Assembly: GCA_016630905.1 (NCBI GenBank)
Contig: WBMQ01000007.1
Span: 1,302,001 to 1,366,000 of the forward strand
Reading direction: 5' to 3'
Length of the DNA stretch: 64,000 nt
Source of the DNA: Capillidium heterosporum
Lineage: Eukaryota; Entomophthoromycota; Entomophthoromycetes; Entomophthorales; Capillidiaceae
This document shows, piece by piece, positions 60,125 through 64,000 of this stretch. Both the position numbers and the translations under genes were made by a program. Numbering within the stretch: the first letter of the stretch is position 1; every line of letters starts with the position of its first letter. The notes under the pieces are model-generated. The model worked only from the letters and a program-made list of their open reading frames with translations, did not search any database and was not told the origin of the DNA.

Positions 60125-61215
60125 AGGATAGGATAGGCAGATGGATAAAAATAAAGCTGGATCATCAAGGCATAAATAGGATTGAATAGTATAGAATATG
60201 GATGGAATATGGATGGATAGGTGCATCGGTGTTTTTGCTTCTTAGACTGAGTAGGTGTGTGATAAGATGGATAGATAGAGAAAATAAGGCTGGGATAATG
60301 ATATAGATAGGTAAATGTATCGGTGCTTTTGCTTCTTAGACTGAGTAGGTGTGTGATAAGATGGATAAAGTAAAGTGGGATCATCAAGGCATAAATAGGG
60401 TTGAATAGTATGGAATATGGATGGGTAGGTGCATCGGTGTTTTTGCTTCTTAGGCTGAGTAGGTCCAAGGTAAGATGGATAAAGTAAAGTGGGATCATCA
60501 AGGCATAAATAGGGTTGAATAGTATGGAATATGGATGGGTAGGTGCATCGGTGTTTTTGCTTCTTAGACTGAGTAGGTGTGTGATAAGATGGATAGATAG
60601 AGAAAATAAGGTTGAGATAATGATATAGATAGGTAAATGTATCGGTGCTTTTGCTTCTTAGACTGAGTAGGTGTGTGATAAGATGGATAAAGTAAAGTGG
60701 GATCATCAAGGCATAAATAGGGTTGAATAGTATGGAATATGGATGGGTAGGTGCATCGGTGTTTTTGCTTCTTAGGCTGAGTAGGTCCAAGGTAAGATGG
60801 ATAAAGTAAAGTGGGATCATCAAGGCATAAATAGGGTTGAATAGTATGGAATATGGATGGGTAGGTGCATCGGTGTTTTTGCTTCTTAGACTGAGTAGGT
60901 GTGTGATAAGATGGATAGATAGAGAAAATAAGGTTGAGATAATGATATAGATAGGTAAATGTATCGGTGCTTTTGCTTCTTAGACTGAGTAGGTGTGTGA
61001 TAAGATGGATAAAGTAAAGTGGGATCATCAAGGCATAAATAGGGTTGAATAGTATGGAATATGGATGGGTAGGTGCATCGGTGTTTTTGCTTCTTAGGCT
61101 GAGTAGGTCCAAGGTAAGATGGATAAAGTAAAGTGGGATCATCAAGGCATAAATAGGATTGGATAGTATGGAATATGGATGAGTAGGTGCATCGGTGCTT
61201 TTGTTTCTTAGATTG
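60125..61215. repeat. Minisatellite with 322-bp higher-order repeat (94 + 114 + 114 bp monomers)
   Basis: On the plus strand an element CTTCTTAG recurs at 60238, 60332, 60446, 60560, 60654, 60768, 60882, 60976 and 61090, with a variant near 61204. The spacings are 94, 114, 114, repeated three times, giving a 322-bp higher-order unit in three nearly identical copies, plus a diverged partial unit from about 60125. The 94-bp monomer carries TAGATAGAGAAAATAAGG and the 114-bp ones AAGTAAAGTGGGATCATCAA. Because 322 is not a multiple of three, long overlapping minus-strand frames appear in rotating frames; they are not genes. The array lies just beyond the stop codon of RRP1. Confidence 0.92.
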
Positions 61216-61286
61216 GGTGAGTTTGGGTTCAAAGTCAGAAGATCCCTCGTTTGGATAAGGATGCAATACATAGATAGGTTGAGGCA

Positions 61287-63487
61287 TTAGTGCTTCTGCT
61301 TCTTGGACTGGATGGATTCGAGTTCGAAGTCGAAATTGGAAGATTCTTCCTCAGCTTCCCGTTTATAGACACCACTAACTTGTAAATCATTGTCATAAAG
61401 CTGATCAGCTTCATTGGCTTTTATACCATCGTCTTTTTGTTTATCGGCTGCGTTGGTAACAGTTGGCCAGGTTGAAGGCTTTAGTATTCCTTTGACAGGG
61501 TGTATTTTGCGGTTCATTTGACTCGTAGCATTGGTATTACCAGGTACTATAAGATCTAGTTGAAAAGTTAGTATCTATGACCAAGTTCAAAAACTTACTT
61601 TGACCTTCAAGATCTTCATCTCTCCACCTAACTTGCTTCTTATTAGTAATGACAGGTTTTTGATCGTTAGGTGCTGGCTCGTTGTTAGATGAAGCCGATC
61701 CGTCCTGGCTGACTGAGATGTAAGGGATAGCAGTAGGCTCAAGGTGGGTAGGCATAGAGGCGATAATAGGGTTTTTGTCAGTAGACATCGATTCATTGTA
61801 AGCTGAAGCTGGTTCATCCTGATCGATTGAGACATGTGGGTTGATAGTAGACTCGAAGTGAGTATGCATAAGGGGTTTATCGATAGTTGATTCGTTGATA
61901 GGCAGAGCTTTGCCAGGATGAGATAGGCGTTCTGGGATGATGTATGGTTTATAGCGAGATTGTGGAGAGGGAATAGGGCTTTTTTTAGCAGGTGCTGACC
62001 CGTTGTGAGGGGAAGACGATTCATTTTGACAGACTGAGGCGTTTGAAATGGTAGTAGTCTCGTGGTGAGTAGATGTAGGGGGATCATTTGTGGCTGATTC
62101 ATTGGCAGGTTGCGTTTTAACATGATGTGATAGGCGTTCTGGGATGATGTATGGTTTATAGCGAGATTGTGAAGAGGGGATAGAGTTTTTGTTAGCAGGT
62201 GTTGACCCGTTGTGAGGGGAAGACGACTCATTCTGACAGACTGAGGCGTTTGGGATGGTGGTGGTCTCGTGGTGAGTAGATGTAGGGGGATCATTTGTGG
62301 CTGGCTCATTGGCAGGCTGTGTTTTAGCAGGATGAGATAGGTGTTCTGGGATGGTGTATGGTTTATATTGAGAGGATGCCAGGCGTACAGTTGATTTAGC
62401 TGCTTCCAAAGAAGCTTTAGGCCTGGATTCAGCCGGAGGAAGTGAGTTATCCTCGGTGTTGGATATAGGACTGCATGGCTTGAGTTCAGGTGGAAGGGCT
62501 GAAGGTTTTTTAACGTCGGGGTTGGGTATAAGCTTGCGCAGCTCGAGATTGCGAGGGGCTCTGCTCCACATTTCATTGGATGAGGATTTGAATTCAGCCA
62601 ACTCCTCAGGCGTAAGCAAGCTAGCTAGGTCAATTTTCATAATAGGGTTTTCTTCCAACTCAAGCGTGAAAGCGATGTTGTCAATTAAGTTCGCAAGTTC
62701 CAGTCGAGATTCGCGGTAGTATTCCTTGCAATGAATTCCTTCGATTGCAGCTTTTATGAGTTGATTCATCAGGTCCATTGGAAGTTTGTGCTCGCGGATA
62801 TCCTTGCATAATGGTCCAATCACCATGATACTCACGGACTGGATAATGAAGGGTTTGAAATAGGGGTCAAGCACATTGGCAATTGGGTCCATCACGTAAG
62901 GTGACGAATCCTGGCCGTCGTCAAGTGAGAAAGTTTCCTTGAGCCCGAGGCAGAAGAATTCGAGAAAATGATCGCGCAAGTCGCCAGGGACTTGATCATG
63001 CAAGAGCTCTTTGTAAATTGAGTTGACCATTTCGGCCTTGAGACTGTTTCCCGAAACCTTCTTCAACAGCAGGTGGGTTGATTTAACTAGCTGTTGGACC
63101 ATTTTATAGTAAGGTTTTAAACGGTACCATTCGATCTCCTCCCACCTCTTGATAAAAATCTTGAAAAACCCTGTTAAGAAAACTTCGGCGGTTTCGAAAT
63201 CGAAGGCATGCACCATCTCTGGTAGTTTGGCTGCAAGCTCCAGCTGCGCTAAAGGGATGGGGGACAACAGGAAGTATTGAAAAACCCCTTCGAAAATAAG
63301 GAAGGCAATACGGAGCGTCATGCACTCAAAGCTTGAAAAGAATGCTACGAATGACTTAACTGCATCTTTAGTCATAGCAGGATCTTAACATATTTAGTCA
63401 AGGAAAATAGAAAGGGTTACCTGAGGAGTTTAGTTTTCTAGTGAATCTTCGAATCCTATCAATGTCTGAAGGAATTGGTGCGGACAT
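61287..63487 (-). CDS. RRP1: RRP1 / Nop52 rRNA-processing protein with expanded repeat tail
   Basis: RRP1 (NOP52, NNP-1 in animals) is a nucleolar factor for processing of 27S pre-rRNA into 5.8S and 25S. Exons 63421-63487, 61599-63383 and 61287-61555 give 706 aa. The Nop52 domain fills the first about 230 residues: 'LELAAKLPEMVHAF', 'FKIFIKRWEEIEWYRLKPYY' and 'YVMDPIANVLDPYFKPFI', matching the family's W..I...RL.K+Y block. A helical linker follows, then about 270 residues of Ser/Thr/Asn/Pro-rich tandem repeats built on 'RYKPYIIPERLSH'. The basic end is 'NKKQVRWRDEDLEGQ', then 'QMNRKIHPVKGILKP' and 'SIQSKKQKH'. The repeat tail makes the protein longer than yeast RRP1. Repeats lie inside, downstream and upstream of this gene. 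Confidence 0.85.
61915..62400 (-). repeat. In-frame 207-bp coding repeat in RRP1
   Basis: The plus-strand sequence GATAGGCGTTCTGGG (or GATAGGTGTTCTGGG) recurs at 61922, 62129 and 62336, a spacing of 207 bp or 69 codons. Each unit encodes 'YKPY(I/T)IPE(R/H)LSH' followed by a conserved Thr/Asn-rich block. A more diverged copy continues downstream to about 61650. The multiple-of-three length keeps the protein frame. Confidence 0.85.
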
Positions 63488-63504
63488 TTTGGATGTTTTG
63501 TATA

Positions 63505-63735
63505 TTGACTAATGTAAGTTTATGTTGGTAAGTTTGTATATTGATAATGTAAGTTTGTATATTGATTAATGTAAGTTTGTATATTGACTAATGTAAGTTT
63601 GTATATTGATTAATGTAATTTGTATTGTTAAGTTTTGTGTATTGACTTAATGTAAGTTTGTATATTGACTAATGTAAGTTTGTATTGGTAAGTTTTGTAT
63701 ATTGATTAATGTAGGTTTGTGTTGGTAAGTTGAGT
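63505..63735. repeat. Tandem 20-27 bp repeat upstream of RRP1
   Basis: Roughly ten imperfect copies of TAATGTAAGTTTGTATATTGA occur on the plus strand right before the RRP1 start codon at 63487. Some copies carry GTTGGTAAGTTT instead. The repeat occupies what should be the RRP1 5' leader and core promoter. Confidence 0.85.
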
Positions 63736-64000
63736 TTACGTTTCAATTTAAGGCAGAGTTAGTTCTTCAAATCCAAGAGTTTGCAAACGTAATTGCTTTG
63801 GTGATTGGCTACAGAAATCATTTATATCATTTTGCAAGGGTAAAATTTTAGCAGACTAGTTGATAGAAAAGCTTGGCTAGTTTACTGCGACTGTGACGCA
63901 GAATAGTGTTTTGTGAAACGAATCATGACTCTTCAAGTTAGCCAATTACTTAAAAGTGTTTGTTTTCTCACTAAATTTCATTTCAGCTTTTCAATTTCGA
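63736..64000. other. Right end of window, possible start of a plus-strand gene
   Basis: An ATG at 63925 opens a plus-strand frame ('MTLQVSQLLKSVCFLTKFHF') that continues to the window edge. Its basic, acid-free start would suit a mitochondrial presequence, but 25 codons are too few for a call. The rest of this stretch shows nothing. Confidence 0.25.

Noticed and set aside
60034-61271. Four long overlapping minus-strand frames rich in Tyr, Leu, Ser and Pro
   Set aside because: They are translations of the minisatellite in three rotating frames (period 322 bp). They have no independent start or homology.

Overview
This window is nuclear DNA from an AT-rich, intron-bearing fungus. The fungal assignment rests on a chitin synthase III activator of the SKT5/CHS4 type, an IQG1-type IQGAP, RRG9, GCN1, an SRP40-type Nopp140, an F1Fo-ATPase subunit e, and about 90 short introns. 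Most introns are 35-60 nt, begin GTAAGT, GTAC or GTAT, and often carry a CTAAC-like branch site just before TAG or AAG. PARN, a ferroportin and the intron density argue against a Saccharomyces-like yeast; I cannot place the species more closely. Coordinates for multi-exon genes span start to stop, and exon limits are given in the evidence.

Layout: 1-2807 holds the 5' part of an IQGAP gene (minus, cut by the left edge). 3993-6240 is SRP40/Nopp140. 6664-9463 carries two tandem secreted class-3 lipases (minus). 10903-13637 is V-ATPase subunit a, divergent from an endonuclease/exonuclease/phosphatase enzyme (13828-15009). 15608-17159 is a ferroportin. 17920-18842 is RRG9/neugrin, 19887-20803 an RLP7-like L30 protein, and 21964-22355 ATP synthase subunit e. 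At 23930-25668 a protein resembling the bacterial RNase P protein (RnpA) is divergent from COX18, a YidC/Oxa1-family insertase. Then follow SKT5 (26927-28941), a GPT2/SCT1 glycerol-3-phosphate acyltransferase (30212-32685), PARN (34254-36380), an F-box protein (36953-38264), TFIIS (40478-41754), the very large GCN1 (42276-50031), a PPR-like protein (51396-53747), an ACAD10-type APH-fold phosphotransferase (53823-55202), a serine/threonine kinase (56149-57727), a minisatellite (about 60125-61215) and RRP1/Nop52 (61287-63487).

Functionally the genes fall into a few groups. Ribosome biogenesis is represented by SRP40, RLP7-like and RRP1; mitochondrial biogenesis by RRG9, ATP synthase e, the RnpA-like protein, COX18 and the PPR protein; gene expression by TFIIS, PARN and GCN1; membrane and wall functions by V-ATPase, ferroportin, GPAT, SKT5 and the lipases. 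There is no operon logic. Several pairs are divergent over short intergenic stretches that are probably shared promoters.

Three things stand out. First, the RnpA-like/COX18 divergent pair mirrors the bacterial rnpA-yidC neighbourhood. Second, eleven apparent frame changes in five genes are all of one sign (one extra base); this is either a consensus error with a strong bias or real +1 frameshifting. Third, a 322-bp higher-order repeat lies beside RRP1 and looks as if it was seeded from the 3' end of that gene.
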